Source of the DNA: CP2-2F sp034436355
GTDB taxonomy: Bacteria; Chloroflexota; Anaerolineae; Aggregatilineales; UBA2796
Assembly (NCBI GenBank): GCA_034436355.1
Contig: DAOTVQ010000028.1
Span: 106,329 to 170,328 of the forward strand
DNA: 64,000 nucleotides
Direction of reading: 5' to 3'
This document shows, piece after piece, positions 41,896 through 49,975 of the stretch; the first letter of the stretch is position 1; each line of letters starts with the position of its first letter. Both the position numbers and the translations under genes were made by a program. Below the pieces are notes generated by a model. It was not told the origin of the DNA. It saw nothing but the letters and a program-made list of their open reading frames with translations, and ran no database searches.

Positions 41896-42627
41896 TCAGC
41901 CGACGACCAACGTCCCAACTTTCTCACCCATCACGGCGGCTTCTAACATGCCTTCCTGCCAGAAATCCACCACCAGAATCGGCAAATTATTATCCATGCA
42001 GAGCGTGAAGGCGGTCATATCCATCACCTCGAGGCGCTTGGCGATTGCCTCTTGATAGGTCAGCCTGTCGTAACGACGCGCATTCGGATTCTTCTTCGGG
42101 TCGCTATCGTAGATGCCATCTACCTTCGTCGCTTTGATGAGCAGGTCTGCGCCGATCTCCATAGCGCGCAGCGCCGCCGCTGTATCGGTTGTGAAGTATG
42201 GATTGCCCGTGCCGCCACTGATGATCACCACGCGCTTTTTCTCCAAGTGGCGGATGGCGCGCAGGCGGATGTATGGCTCGGCAACTTTGTTCATCTCAAT
42301 GGCGCTCTGCACGCGGGTGGTAATGCCTTCGCGCTCTAGGGCGTCGCGCAGGGCAAGGGCATTCATCACAGTGGCGATCATGCCCATATAATCGGCGGTG
42401 GATTGATCCATACCGCGATCCACGCCGATCTTACCGCGCCATAGGTTGCCTGCACCAATCACAACGCCAACTTGCACACCCAAATCGTAAATGGCTTTGA
42501 CGCGGTGCGCCATAAAAGCAGCCTGATTCGGATCAATGCCTGCGCCGCCTTCGCCAGAGAGCGCTTCGCCACTGAGCTTGAGCAGAATGCGGGTGTAGTG
42601 CGGCGTGTTGGTTGGAGAGGTGTTCAT
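41896..42627 (-). CDS. pyrH: Uridylate kinase (UMP kinase)
   Basis: A 243-residue amino-acid-kinase-fold enzyme that phosphorylates UMP to UDP. The start is the ATG at 42627, with AGGA 7 bases upstream; longer frames would run through the tsf terminator. Motifs are RILLKLSGEAL, VVIGAGNLWRG, MGMIATVMNALALRDALE, ISGGTGNPYFTTDTAAALRA and ATKVDGIYDSDPKKNP. Length is standard for bacterial PyrH. It follows tsf in the conserved rpsB-tsf-pyrH order; frr, the usual next gene, is missing here, replaced by the convergent CoA-ligase operon. Confidence 0.96.
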   Translation of the reverse strand: MNTSPTNTPHYTRILLKLSGEALSGEGGAGIDPNQAAFMAHRVKAIYDLGVQVGVVIGAGNLWRGKIGVDRGMDQSTADYMGMIATVMNALALRDALEREGITTRVQSAIEMNKVAEPYIRLRAIRHLEKKRVVIISGGTGNPYFTTDTAAALRAMEIGADLLIKATKVDGIYDSDPKKNPNARRYDRLTYQEAIAKRLEVMDMTAFTLCMDNNLPILVVDFWQEGMLEAAVMGEKVGTLVVG

Positions 42628-42663
42628 CTTATTCCTACTTTCTTTCTGTATACCTTCAATAAG

Positions 42664-42695
42664 CAAAAAAAGGATCAGGCAGTTTACCTGATCCT
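42664..42695 (-). terminator. Intrinsic terminator between tsf and pyrH
   Basis: On the minus strand the stem aggatcagg / cctgatcct (42671-42679 with 42687-42695, loop 7) is followed by seven Ts (42671-42665). It would terminate or attenuate rpsB-tsf transcripts before pyrH, so pyrH may receive read-through or have its own promoter. Confidence 0.85.
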
Positions 42696-42731
42696 CCAAA
42701 CATTCCTCAAAACGCGCTTGCCGTGCCGTGC

Positions 42732-43355
42732 TTACTCGGCTGCGTCACCCGAGCTGCCATCTTCACCAAGCTCAAAGCGCACGAAACGCCGCACGACGAT
42801 ATTTTCCTTGATCTCGGCGATCAGGTTAGTGACCACTTCCGAGACTTTCTTCGAGTCGTCGAAGAACCAAGGCTGCTCCATCAGCACAATCTCTTCGTAC
42901 CACTTGTTCATGCGCCCGTCCACAATCTTGGCGGCAACGGACTCGCTCTTGCCTTCGGCAACCGTGCGCTCAATCTGAAGCTGGCGCTCTTTTTCGGCTG
43001 CCGCTTGCGGCACGTCCTCACGGCGCAAGTAGCGCGGCGCGGCGTTGGCAATGTGCAGCGCCAAATCTTTGGCAAATTGGCGGAACTGCTCGTTACGTGC
43101 CACAAAGTCCGTCTCGCTGTTCACTTCCACGATCACGCCCATGCGCCCGTTATGGTGCATGTAGGTTTGCACAATGCCATCGTTGGCAGCGCGCCCAGAT
43201 TTCTTGGCAGCCGTGGCAACGCCCTTCTTACGCAGAAACTCGGCGGCTTTCTCCAGATCGCCACCGCTTTCTGCTAAGGCGTTGCGGCATTCGTTAAAGC
43301 CCGCACCGGTCAGATCGCGGAGTTGCTTAACCATTTGTGCGCTTATTTCAGCCAC
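42732..43355 (-). CDS. tsf: Elongation factor Ts
   Basis: Nucleotide-exchange factor for EF-Tu, 207 residues. The N-terminal UBA-like domain (VKQLRDLTGAGFNECRNALAESGGDLEKAAEFLRKKG) and the core TDFVARNEQFRQFAKDLALHIA are clear. It has only one dimerisation subdomain, as in Thermus-type EF-Ts (about 196 residues), not the longer E. coli form (283). The ATG has AAGGAG 12 bases upstream, overlapping the end of rpsB by spacing of 14 bases. An intrinsic terminator follows. Confidence 0.97.
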   Translation of the reverse strand: MAEISAQMVKQLRDLTGAGFNECRNALAESGGDLEKAAEFLRKKGVATAAKKSGRAANDGIVQTYMHHNGRMGVIVEVNSETDFVARNEQFRQFAKDLALHIANAAPRYLRREDVPQAAAEKERQLQIERTVAEGKSESVAAKIVDGRMNKWYEEIVLMEQPWFFDDSKKVSEVVTNLIAEIKENIVVRRFVRFELGEDGSSGDAAE

Positions 43356-43369
43356 AGGTGTCTTACTCC

Positions 43370-44224
43370 TTAGTCGCTATCTTCATCATCATCAAAGCTG
43401 CTGTTGCTAAGTTTCGCCAATATGGACTCACCCAGATAGGCGGTATCTTCCATGTCATCTGACTCTTCGCCGTCCAGCACTGCGTCCGTGGCGATGTCTC
43501 TGCCGTAAGTATCCACGAATGAATCGTCATCTGTCTTGCCGCGAATAGCGTGACCCTCTAGGGCGGCATCGGCAATCTTGCTGGTCAGCAGCTTAATGGC
43601 ACGGATAGCGTCATCGTTAGCGGGAATGACGTAATCAATCTGATTCGGGTCGCAGTTGGTGTCCACTAGGGCAATAATCGGAATTTTCAGGATGTTTGCC
43701 TCTTTGATGGCGGTATGCTCACGGCGCACATCAATCACGAACAACATGCTCGGCAGGCGCGTCATGTGGCGTAGACCGCCAAGGCGCACGCGCAGTTTTT
43801 CCACCATGCGCTGGCGGGTCAGGATTTCTTTCTTGGTATAGAAACCGACCTCACCTGTTTCCATCTCTTCCTCAAAGCGCTTCAACTGCTCAATGCGCGC
43901 CTTGATGGTACGCCAATTGGTGAGCGTGCCGCCCAACCAACGTTGGTTGACGTAAGGCATTTGGCAGCGCTCTGCCTCTTGCTGGATGGTCTCTTGTGCC
44001 TGCCGTTTGGTGCCAACGAACAGCACCTTGTTGCCGGCGGCAACAGTTTGCTTGACCAGCTCGTAGGCTTCCTCAAGGTTGGTGAGCGTCTGCTGAAGGT
44101 CGAGAATGTGAATGCCGTTACGCTCAGTGAAGATGTAGGGCTTCATACGCGGGTCCCACTTCTTGGCGCGATGCCCAAAGTGAACACCCGTCTCTAGAAG
44201 CGCTTTCATAGAAACGACTGACAT
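43370..44224 (-). CDS. rpsB: Ribosomal protein S2
   Basis: Small-subunit protein S2 of 284 residues. The start is the ATG at 44224, 11 bases after GAGGAG; a TTG at 44233 is too close to that site. The family signatures are MKALLETGVHFGHRAKKWDPRM near the N-terminus and the later blocks VNQRWLGGTLTNW and PIIALVDTNCDPNQIDYVIPANDDA. A C-terminal extension of about 45 residues is strongly acidic (ending FDDDEDSD), longer than in E. coli S2. First gene of the rpsB-tsf-pyrH group, with its own promoter upstream. Confidence 0.97.
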   Translation of the reverse strand: MSVVSMKALLETGVHFGHRAKKWDPRMKPYIFTERNGIHILDLQQTLTNLEEAYELVKQTVAAGNKVLFVGTKRQAQETIQQEAERCQMPYVNQRWLGGTLTNWRTIKARIEQLKRFEEEMETGEVGFYTKKEILTRQRMVEKLRVRLGGLRHMTRLPSMLFVIDVRREHTAIKEANILKIPIIALVDTNCDPNQIDYVIPANDDAIRAIKLLTSKIADAALEGHAIRGKTDDDSFVDTYGRDIATDAVLDGEESDDMEDTAYLGESILAKLSNSSFDDDEDSD

Positions 44225-44352
44225 GCTTTGCAAAACTCCTCTAGGTGTTGTGTTGAACCGCCTTACCCGTCATGCGCGGCGCTCATTCCCACAGGAACAC
44301 ACACGCCACGTCAGGGTAGGTTGGATTAGGACTGCGCTAGTCCCAACAGGGC

Positions 44353-44381
44353 AGTATAACACAGCCCAAACAGCCCTTCAA
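44353..44381 (-). promoter_or_regulatory. Candidate promoter for rpsB-tsf
   Basis: On the minus strand TTGAAG (44381-44376, 4/6) and TATACT (44358-44353, 5/6) are 17 bases apart. The transcript would have an untranslated leader of about 120 bases before the rpsB ATG, long enough for ribosomal-protein autoregulation, though no known leader motif was recognised. Confidence 0.55.
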
Positions 44382-44438
44382 GGGTGGTGTGTTTAAGGGC
44401 TTCATCTTTCTGCACCATACGCGCCCCAACCTGCGGGC

Positions 44439-44467
44439 TTGACTTAGAGCGCGCTCTAAATTGTAGA
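44439..44467 (+). promoter_or_regulatory. Promoter with 16-bp palindromic operator before the aldo/keto reductase gene
   Basis: TTGACT (44439-44444, 5/6) is followed at 17 bases by TGTAGA (44462-44467, 3/6). The spacer holds the perfect palindrome ttagagcgcgctctaa (44444-44459). Such placement is typical of repressor sites (TetR, MarR or similar), but no regulator gene is adjacent. Confidence 0.5.
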
Positions 44468-44515
44468 GTAATGCCAGTGTTGGCTTTTAGGCATTTGAAT
44501 GAGGGGAGACACGCT

Positions 44516-45499
44516 ATGGAAAAGCGCACACTGGGACGTTCTAATATCGAAGTTTCCGCACTGGGGATGGGCTGTTGGGCAATCGGTGGGCCCTTTAAGT
44601 TCATCGAGATCGAGGCGGGCTGGGGTGAAGTGGATGACGCAGAGTCGATCCGCACCGTGCAGCACGCCTTAGCCAGCGGCATCACCTTTTTCGATACCGC
44701 CGTCAGCTATGGTGCAGGTCACAGTGAGCATCTTTTGGGCAAGGCACTCGAAGGGCAGCGCCATCGTGCGGTCATTGCCACCAAATTTGGCTGGCAGATC
44801 GAGTTTGCGGCAAAGCACGTCCAGCATTATCCAAAGGCTGAGGCTATTGTAGAGCAAGTGCGCGCCGAATGTGAGGCAAGCCTGCGCCGCCTGAACACAG
44901 ACTACATTGATCTTTACCAACTGCATGTCTGGGACTACCCCGTTGGGCAGGTGCCTGCCCTGCTGGATGTGCTGGAAACGTTGGTGCGCGAAGGCAAAAT
45001 CCGTGCCTATGGCTGGAGTACCGATTCGGTGGACGGCGCACGTGCCTTTGCTGAAGGGCAGCATTGCGCTGCTATTCAGCACGATTTGAACGTGGTGAAA
45101 GATGCACCGCACATGCTGGCACTCTGCGAGCAGGTGCAGCTTGCCAGCGTGAACCGCAGCCCATTGGCACGCGGTGCACTGACGGGCAAATATAGCCGAG
45201 CAACCACCTTTCCGACCAACGACGTTCGCCACGACACCTGGTCGTGGGAGACCTTTTTTGAACCGACTCTGGAGAAGCTGACTGCACTGCGCGACGTGCT
45301 GACCAGTGGCGGGCGCACGCTGACGCAAGGCGCGCTGGCGTGGATTTGGGCGCGCAGCCCCATCACTGTGCCAATTCCCGGCATTCGCACCGTTGCCCAA
45401 TGCACCGAAAACGCTGCTGCCATGCAGCTTGGTGCGCTAAACGCTGACCAAATGCGCCAGATTGATGCGATCATGGGGCGGGCTGCCCCAGCCGCCTAG
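44516..45499 (+). CDS. Aldo/keto reductase
   Basis: A 327-residue NADP-dependent oxidoreductase of the AKR superfamily. The start is the ATG at 44516, 8 bases after GGGGAG. The catalytic tetrad is readable: Asp and Tyr in FDTAVSYGAGHSEHLLGKAL, Lys in ATKFGW and His in LYQLHVWDYP. The cofactor region is near NRSPLARGALTGKY and IPIPGIRTVAQCTENAAA-like sequence at the C-terminus. The domain order resembles the YajO/Tas-like group rather than classical aldose reductases. It is a monocistronic gene flanked by a palindrome-bearing promoter and a strong terminator. The substrate is unknown. Confidence 0.92.
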   Translation: MEKRTLGRSNIEVSALGMGCWAIGGPFKFIEIEAGWGEVDDAESIRTVQHALASGITFFDTAVSYGAGHSEHLLGKALEGQRHRAVIATKFGWQIEFAAKHVQHYPKAEAIVEQVRAECEASLRRLNTDYIDLYQLHVWDYPVGQVPALLDVLETLVREGKIRAYGWSTDSVDGARAFAEGQHCAAIQHDLNVVKDAPHMLALCEQVQLASVNRSPLARGALTGKYSRATTFPTNDVRHDTWSWETFFEPTLEKLTALRDVLTSGGRTLTQGALAWIWARSPITVPIPGIRTVAQCTENAAAMQLGALNADQMRQIDAIMGRAAPAA

Positions 45500-45523
45500 C
45501 CCGCTGCCGACCAAGCAACGCAA

Positions 45524-45545
45524 AGGGCGGGAAGTTTCCCGCCCT
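45524..45545. terminator. Bidirectional hairpin after the aldo/keto reductase gene
   Basis: Arms agggcgggaa (45524-45533) and ttcccgccct (45536-45545) are perfectly complementary, with the inner pairs probably opening to form the loop. It lies between convergent genes. Confidence 0.65.
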
Positions 45546-45577
45546 GCCTGTGCTGAAGAAGTTTGCTGCTCGTGCGT

Positions 45578-46360
45578 TTAGTCGCGGTTGGCGAAGATGC
45601 GCAGCAGGAATAGGAACAGGTTCACAAAGTCCATGAACAGGTGGAAAGCGCCGATCAGGGCGATGCGCTGCGCGCCAGTTTGATCGCCTGTGGCAGCGAT
45701 CTGCGCGGCATTATTCTTGATCCACTGCGTGTCGTAGGCAGTCAAGCCCGCGAAGATCAGCACACCGGCATAGGTGATGATCCAAGTGATGGCAGGGCTG
45801 CGCAGGAAGATGTTCACCACGCTGGCGATGATCAAGCCGATGAGCGCCATCAGCAGGATGCTGCCGAACTTGGAGAGGTCAATCTTGGTGGTGTAGCCCA
45901 AAAAGCTCATCACGCCGAACATGCCTGCCGTGGCGATCAGGGCAGCGATGATATCGCCGATCTGGTAGGCGAGCAGAATGCCGCCGAGCATGTAGCCAAA
46001 CAGCGCCGTGAACAGGAAATAGAAGGCTGCGCCCACCGTGGTGTTGGTGCGCATGATGATCGGCTGAAGGGCAAAAGCAAGGATGAAGTAGGCGATCAGC
46101 GAGCCGATGGACAGGACAGGGTTAAGTAATGGCGAAGCACTGATGGCATTTTCCAGCGCCAAGACTTGTGCGGCGGTTGCATCACCAGTCAAGACCACGT
46201 TCAGCAGATCGCGGATCGGCGCGCCGAGGATGAAGGCGATGCCGAATGCCACCAGCAAGCCGGCTGCCAGCCACAGGTACACCTGGCGCATAATGGTCGC
46301 CATGTCCAAGCCCGCAGGCATTGGGCGGCTTTCAACTTCTACGTTGGAGAAAAAGCCCAT
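45578..46360 (-). CDS. Bax inhibitor-1/YccA family membrane protein
   Basis: A 260-residue protein with seven hydrophobic helices, the standard size and pattern for bacterial BI-1 (YccA/YbhL-type, TMBIM). The N-terminal LDMATIMRQVYLWLAAGLLVA and the C-terminal AGLTAYDTQWIKN followed by ALIGAFHLFMDFVNLFLFLLRIFANRD are family hallmarks; the late Asp residues are those proposed for the pH-sensitive calcium leak in BsYetJ-like proteins. The ATG at 46360 has GGAGG 5 bases upstream. It has its own promoter and is probably monocistronic. Confidence 0.92.
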   Translation of the reverse strand: MGFFSNVEVESRPMPAGLDMATIMRQVYLWLAAGLLVAFGIAFILGAPIRDLLNVVLTGDATAAQVLALENAISASPLLNPVLSIGSLIAYFILAFALQPIIMRTNTTVGAAFYFLFTALFGYMLGGILLAYQIGDIIAALIATAGMFGVMSFLGYTTKIDLSKFGSILLMALIGLIIASVVNIFLRSPAITWIITYAGVLIFAGLTAYDTQWIKNNAAQIAATGDQTGAQRIALIGAFHLFMDFVNLFLFLLRIFANRD

Positions 46361-46426
46361 ACGAACCTCCGTTACGAATTGTTTCTAAGGCTGTGCTTAG
46401 TGCTTTGTCTGATTTGGTTAACTTTC

Positions 46427-46455
46427 ATTATAGTGCGAGTTAGCGCACAAGACAA
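46427..46455 (-). promoter_or_regulatory. Candidate promoter for the Bax inhibitor-1 gene
   Basis: On the minus strand TTGTCT (46455-46450, 4/6) and TATAAT (46432-46427, 6/6) are 17 bases apart, giving a leader of about 60 bases. Confidence 0.6.
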
Positions 46456-46531
46456 GCGCTCTGTGTAAGAAATGCCTAAATTTCACCGCAACGCCCTTCT
46501 ATCGGTCAGCGTTGAAGGCGCGCTGCCAGAA

Positions 46532-46569
46532 GGTGCAAAACAGCAGGCGCTCACACTGAGCGCCTGCTG
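46532..46569 (-). terminator. Intrinsic terminator after the ammonium transporter gene
   Basis: Arms cagcaggcgctca (46541-46553) and tgagcgcctgctg (46557-46569) form a 13-bp stem with a 3-base loop. On the minus strand it is followed by TTTT, so it ends transcription of the transporter gene. Confidence 0.75.
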
Positions 46570-46602
46570 CCTTAGAAAGTAGCCAACCTGTGAAGGTGCG
46601 TT

Positions 46603-48111
46603 TTAGTCGCCAGCGGCGGGTGCAGGGGCAACCTTGCTGGCTGCCTTGCCGTTGGTGGGTGCTACCACGGTTGGGTCGCCCAGCACATATTCGGGGTAGC
46701 TGACCATGCCGTGTTCGTAGGCATCCAAGCCCATGGTCTCGCCTTCGGCTGGCACACGCAGACCGACCGTCGCCTTGATGATGGCGAACATGATCGCGCT
46801 TGAGATCAGGACAAACGCACCAACTGCCACCACACCAATCACCTGTGTGACGAGCTGTGCCGTGCCGCCGCCATGTAGCAAGCCAAACTCTGCGCCGAAA
46901 ATGCCCACTGCCAAGGTTCCCCACACGCCTGCAAAGCCATGCACGGGCACCGCGCCCACCGCATCATCAATCTGCAAGCGCTCTAGCAGCCGCGTGCCAA
47001 AGAACATGATCACACCGCCAATCGCGCCGATGATGATCGCTTCCGTCGGCGTGACGAAGGCGCACGGTGCTGTGATGGCAACCAAGCCTGCCAGCGCACC
47101 ATTGAGCGTTGCCGGCAGTTGCGGCTTACCAACCACAATCCAGTTGATGAACAAGCCAGCGGCAGCACCGGCGGCAGCGGCGGCGTTGGTGGTGACCGTG
47201 ATCAAGCCTAGGGCAGCGCCATCGGCGTTCAACTGCGAGCCGGGATTGAAGCCGAACCAGCCGAACCACAGGATGAACACACCGAGCGTGGCAGCCGTCA
47301 TGTTATGCCCTGCCATAGGCTTGGCATCCTTGCCGAAACGCCCCAGCCGCGGCCCTAAGAAGATCGCGCCCATCAAGCCAATCCAGGCGCCTGTGGAGTG
47401 AACGACCGTCGAGCCGGCAAAATCGGTGAAAGGCGCATCCAACGTCGAGAGCCAGCCACCGCCCCAAATCCAGTGACCAACGACCGGGTAGATGATGGCG
47501 CTCACGATCAGGCTGTAGAGCAAGTAGCCGCGAAACTCGGTGCGTCCGCCCATGGCGCCGGAAGCAATGGTTGCCGCCGTGCCAGCGAACACCAATTGGA
47601 AGAAGAAGAACGCATAGGTTGGCACCGTCAGCCCGGGATAGGTTTCTGGGATACCGCTGAGGAAGAACCATTCTGTGCCGAAAAAGGCGTTGCCCGCCCC
47701 GAACATGATGCCAAAGCCAACGGCGCCGAACATGATCGAGGCAGCCACAAAGTCAAACAGGTTTTTCATCATGATGTTGACGACGTGCTTCACACTGACG
47801 AAACCCGCCTCCAACAGGGCAAAGCCCGCTTGCATAAAAAAGACAAGGAATGCTGCAATCAGCATCCAGACGGTGTCAAGGTTCGCCTCAAACTTGGCGA
47901 GCCGTGCGGCGGTATCGTCCTCTTGGGCAATCACTTTGCCCGCTTCTGGCGCGCTGACGTTTGCCAGCGGCGCTTGGAGGGCTGCCTCAGCGCTCTGTGC
48001 GTTACTAGCAACCACTGGTGTCACTGCCGCTTTGGTCAGGGCAAAGGCAAGAACGAATAACACCAATGCCTGCAAAGCAGCTCTCGTTGTGATGCGACGT
48101 TTCTTGAGCAT
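46603..48111 (-). CDS. amt: Ammonium transporter (Amt family)
   Basis: A 502-residue ammonium channel. An N-terminal hydrophobic stretch ending PVVAS (residues 10-35) looks like a cleaved signal or extra helix, followed by a polar linker and eleven core helices. The pore histidine region is VVHSTGAWIGLMG in the first half, with its twin VHGFAGVWGTLAVG in the second. NLFDFVAASIMFGAVGFGIMFG and FFFFQLVFAGTAATIASGAM are also Amt blocks. The C-terminal tail contains GLDAYEHGMVSYPE, the usual regulatory tail motif. No glnK/glnB is adjacent, so nitrogen control would come from elsewhere. An intrinsic terminator follows. Confidence 0.95.
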   Translation of the reverse strand: MLKKRRITTRAALQALVLFVLAFALTKAAVTPVVASNAQSAEAALQAPLANVSAPEAGKVIAQEDDTAARLAKFEANLDTVWMLIAAFLVFFMQAGFALLEAGFVSVKHVVNIMMKNLFDFVAASIMFGAVGFGIMFGAGNAFFGTEWFFLSGIPETYPGLTVPTYAFFFFQLVFAGTAATIASGAMGGRTEFRGYLLYSLIVSAIIYPVVGHWIWGGGWLSTLDAPFTDFAGSTVVHSTGAWIGLMGAIFLGPRLGRFGKDAKPMAGHNMTAATLGVFILWFGWFGFNPGSQLNADGAALGLITVTTNAAAAAGAAAGLFINWIVVGKPQLPATLNGALAGLVAITAPCAFVTPTEAIIIGAIGGVIMFFGTRLLERLQIDDAVGAVPVHGFAGVWGTLAVGIFGAEFGLLHGGGTAQLVTQVIGVVAVGAFVLISSAIMFAIIKATVGLRVPAEGETMGLDAYEHGMVSYPEYVLGDPTVVAPTNGKAASKVAPAPAAGD

Positions 48112-48426
48112 TTCGATTTTCCCCCGTGTCTTTCGCCCAAATGAGTTAGCCGTTGTCTGGGCTTGACTGCTTAAGGATAGAAAATCTAAGCGCTGTGCAA
48201 TATGTATGATTTACCACAACTTTCGCGGGTGACTTTTGTTACTTTTGCCGAAGGTTAACACTCAGGGGATAGTACTCATATTGACCTGCCTCATCTGGAA
48301 AGGCGGCGCGGTATTTCTCCGCGCCACCTCGCCAGCAGGTATTGTTTGGTGCTGCCCAGTCCATTGAAGCAGAAAGGGCAGCCGTGCTGACTAAGCATGG
48401 GCGCTCCCGCCAGCACTTAGACCAGA
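48112..48426. other. 315-bp intergenic region with several inverted repeats
   Basis: No coding potential is seen in this spacer between the ammonium transporter start and the ferritin-like gene end. It must hold the transporter promoter, but no hexamer pair is convincing. Inverted repeats include ggcgcgg/ccgcgcc (48305-48311 and 48319-48325, loop 7) and gctgccc/gggcagc (48351-48357 and 48376-48382). The latter, with a nearby gtgctg/cagcac pair (48384-48416), could end transcription of the ferritin-like gene. Confidence 0.5.
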
Positions 48427-49158
48427 TTACATGCCCTTGAAAACGTCGGGATCGGTGGCGGGCAGCACAGGCTTGAGTGCGCTCATGCCAACCACTTCCA
48501 TCACCTTATCACGCCCTGGATAGCCGACCGCCATGCTCTCAAAGCCTTCTGCCTTGCCATCCAAGAAGGGCGTCAGGGTTGGCACCGCGTCCGAGACGTT
48601 GAAGAAGATCGCCTCTAGCAGGGCAACGTTGTTGGGCGGCGTCTGCCCACCGATGCTGCGCATGAAGGAGAGGTGCTGCGCCTCGACGCCGGCTACCTGT
48701 GCGGCAACCATCGCCAGCAGCGGCTGCTCGGCGGCGGCGAAGATGCGTGTGGCAGCCAGATACGCACCGATGAAGGCATTCTCTGCCACTTCAGTGACGG
48801 CAGCAAGGGTCGCTTTGTTATCGAAGACGCCCTGCGGGAAGTAGAATTCCCCTGTGAGCGCCTGTGCGCCGTTGGCGTTCAGGTAATCAAGGTGAATCTG
48901 CTCGGCTTCCAGCGCGGCAACCATGTATGCCTTCTCAAAGTCGCTGAACATGATGCCGCCTTTGGTCAGGGCGGTGTAGTAGTGCGTGGTTGCCAGCGTT
49001 TCGGCGGTGGCGGCAAGGTTCAGCACTGTTTGCAAATCGTCGTCTTTCATCTGCCCAAAGACGCGGCGCACGCCGAACACACCGTGAAAACCGACTGCGG
49101 CGGCACCCGCAACCACGGCGCTGCCCTTAAGAAAATTACGGCGAGAAATGGTAGACAT
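48427..49158 (-). CDS. Tat-exported ferritin-like domain protein
   Basis: A 243-residue protein with an N-terminal twin-arginine signal (ISRRNFLKGSAVVAGAAAV). The mature part is a four-helix ferritin-like bundle with Glu/His pairs, such as ALEAEQIHLDYL and VAGVEAQHLSFMRS, that could bind a di-metal site. It fits the bacterial ferritin_2-type family found in many Deinococcus-like and Chloroflexota genomes, whose role (iron storage, redox or desiccation tolerance) is unclear. Export through Tat implies folding or cofactor loading in the cytoplasm. The ATG has GAGGG 9 bases upstream. It is divergent from the ECF sigma gene and may share a regulatory region with it. Confidence 0.88.
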   Translation of the reverse strand: MSTISRRNFLKGSAVVAGAAAVGFHGVFGVRRVFGQMKDDDLQTVLNLAATAETLATTHYYTALTKGGIMFSDFEKAYMVAALEAEQIHLDYLNANGAQALTGEFYFPQGVFDNKATLAAVTEVAENAFIGAYLAATRIFAAAEQPLLAMVAAQVAGVEAQHLSFMRSIGGQTPPNNVALLEAIFFNVSDAVPTLTPFLDGKAEGFESMAVGYPGRDKVMEVVGMSALKPVLPATDPDVFKGM

Positions 49159-49235
49159 CTGACATTCCCTCTTTTGAAAGTAGGAGAAACAAGCGTTGCG
49201 AATGCCGCAGGGTGATCATTTTGCCCGCAACTATC

Positions 49236-49267
49236 AATCTATACGGCGAAGAAAATGCGTATAGATT
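49236..49267. promoter_or_regulatory. 10-bp inverted repeat between ferritin-like and ECF sigma genes
   Basis: Arms aatctatacg (49236-49245) and cgtatagatt (49258-49267) are exact inverted copies around 12 bases. On the minus strand GGAAC (49280-49276) followed after 16 bases by CGCA overlaps the right arm and resembles an ECF-type promoter for the ferritin-like gene. This is an inference from pattern only. Confidence 0.4.
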
Positions 49268-49383
49268 TACAAGCCGTTCCACAGAAAGATGAGTGCTTGA
49301 TGAGTGCGCCGTGCATTTGGCAAAAGCCAACCAGATCGGGTATCTTTCAGGTGGTGAGCAGGCGCTGCACGGCAGGTTAATCT

Positions 49384-49920
49384 ATGGATGATGGGCAACT
49401 CATTGCTGAGATCAAGCGGCGCAATCAAGAGGCGATGGTGCAGCTCTATCAGCGCTATGCCAACCTCATCTATAGCATTGCCTACCGCGTGCTGAATGAT
49501 GAGGGCAGCGCTGAAGAATGTTCGCAAGATGTCTTTTTACGGGTCTGGCAGCGGATTGAGCAATACGATGCAGGGCGTGGCGCCTTTGCCACATGGCTAT
49601 CGGGCATTGCGCGCAATATGGCGATTGATCGGCTGCGCCAGACGGCACGGCAGGTGGCAACGCCTTACGATCTGCTCAGCAACGATGGACGCCCTGCCTT
49701 TGAGTTCTTGCAGGACTGGGTGGATCGGGAGCGCGCTCAGAGTTTGCGCGCCATGATCGAGAACCTGCCCACCGATCAGGTGCAGGTGATTGCCCTGAGC
49801 TATTACGGCGGCATGACGCAATCAGAAATTGCCGAGCATCTCGGCATTCCGCTTGGCACAGTCAAAACACGGATGCGTTCGGCGCTGCAAAAACTGCGCG
49901 ACGCATGGGAATACGAGTAA
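49384..49920 (+). CDS. ECF-family RNA polymerase sigma factor (SigK/RpoE-like)
   Basis: A 178-residue extracytoplasmic-function sigma factor. Region 2 starts near YQRYANLIYSIAYRVLNDEGSAEECSQDVFLRVW and includes the WLSGIARNMAIDRLRQ segment. Region 4 has a helix-turn-helix in GGMTQSEIAEHLGIPLGTVKTRM at about residues 140-165. No sigma 1.1 or 3 region exists, as expected. The gene for its likely anti-sigma partner follows after 55 bases on the same strand. Many ECF factors control their own promoter; the inverted repeat just upstream may be part of that. Confidence 0.93.
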   Translation: MDDGQLIAEIKRRNQEAMVQLYQRYANLIYSIAYRVLNDEGSAEECSQDVFLRVWQRIEQYDAGRGAFATWLSGIARNMAIDRLRQTARQVATPYDLLSNDGRPAFEFLQDWVDRERAQSLRAMIENLPTDQVQVIALSYYGGMTQSEIAEHLGIPLGTVKTRMRSALQKLRDAWEYE

Positions 49921-49975
49921 CGCATGTGGGCAGCAGTGCTGCCCCGCCGAGTGAGGCAGACGTGAGCAAAGCATC

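Noticed and set aside
42628..42699. N-terminal extension of pyrH
   Set aside because: The extension would be translated from the tsf terminator hairpin; the ATG at 42627 has a ribosome site and fits PyrH length.
44384..44515. Upstream extension of the aldo/keto reductase frame
   Set aside because: It would cover the promoter and palindrome; the ATG at 44516 has a strong GGGGAG site and matches the family start.
44225..44515. A tRNA or small RNA gene in the rpsB/aldo-keto reductase spacer
   Set aside because: No cloverleaf, TTCGAATCC-type arm or terminator-bounded structure was found; the spacer is explained by two divergent promoters and the rpsB leader.
46733..48060. Two long plus-strand frames opposite the ammonium transporter gene
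   Set aside because: Antisense shadows of Amt; translations rich in Pro, Thr and charged residues without motifs.
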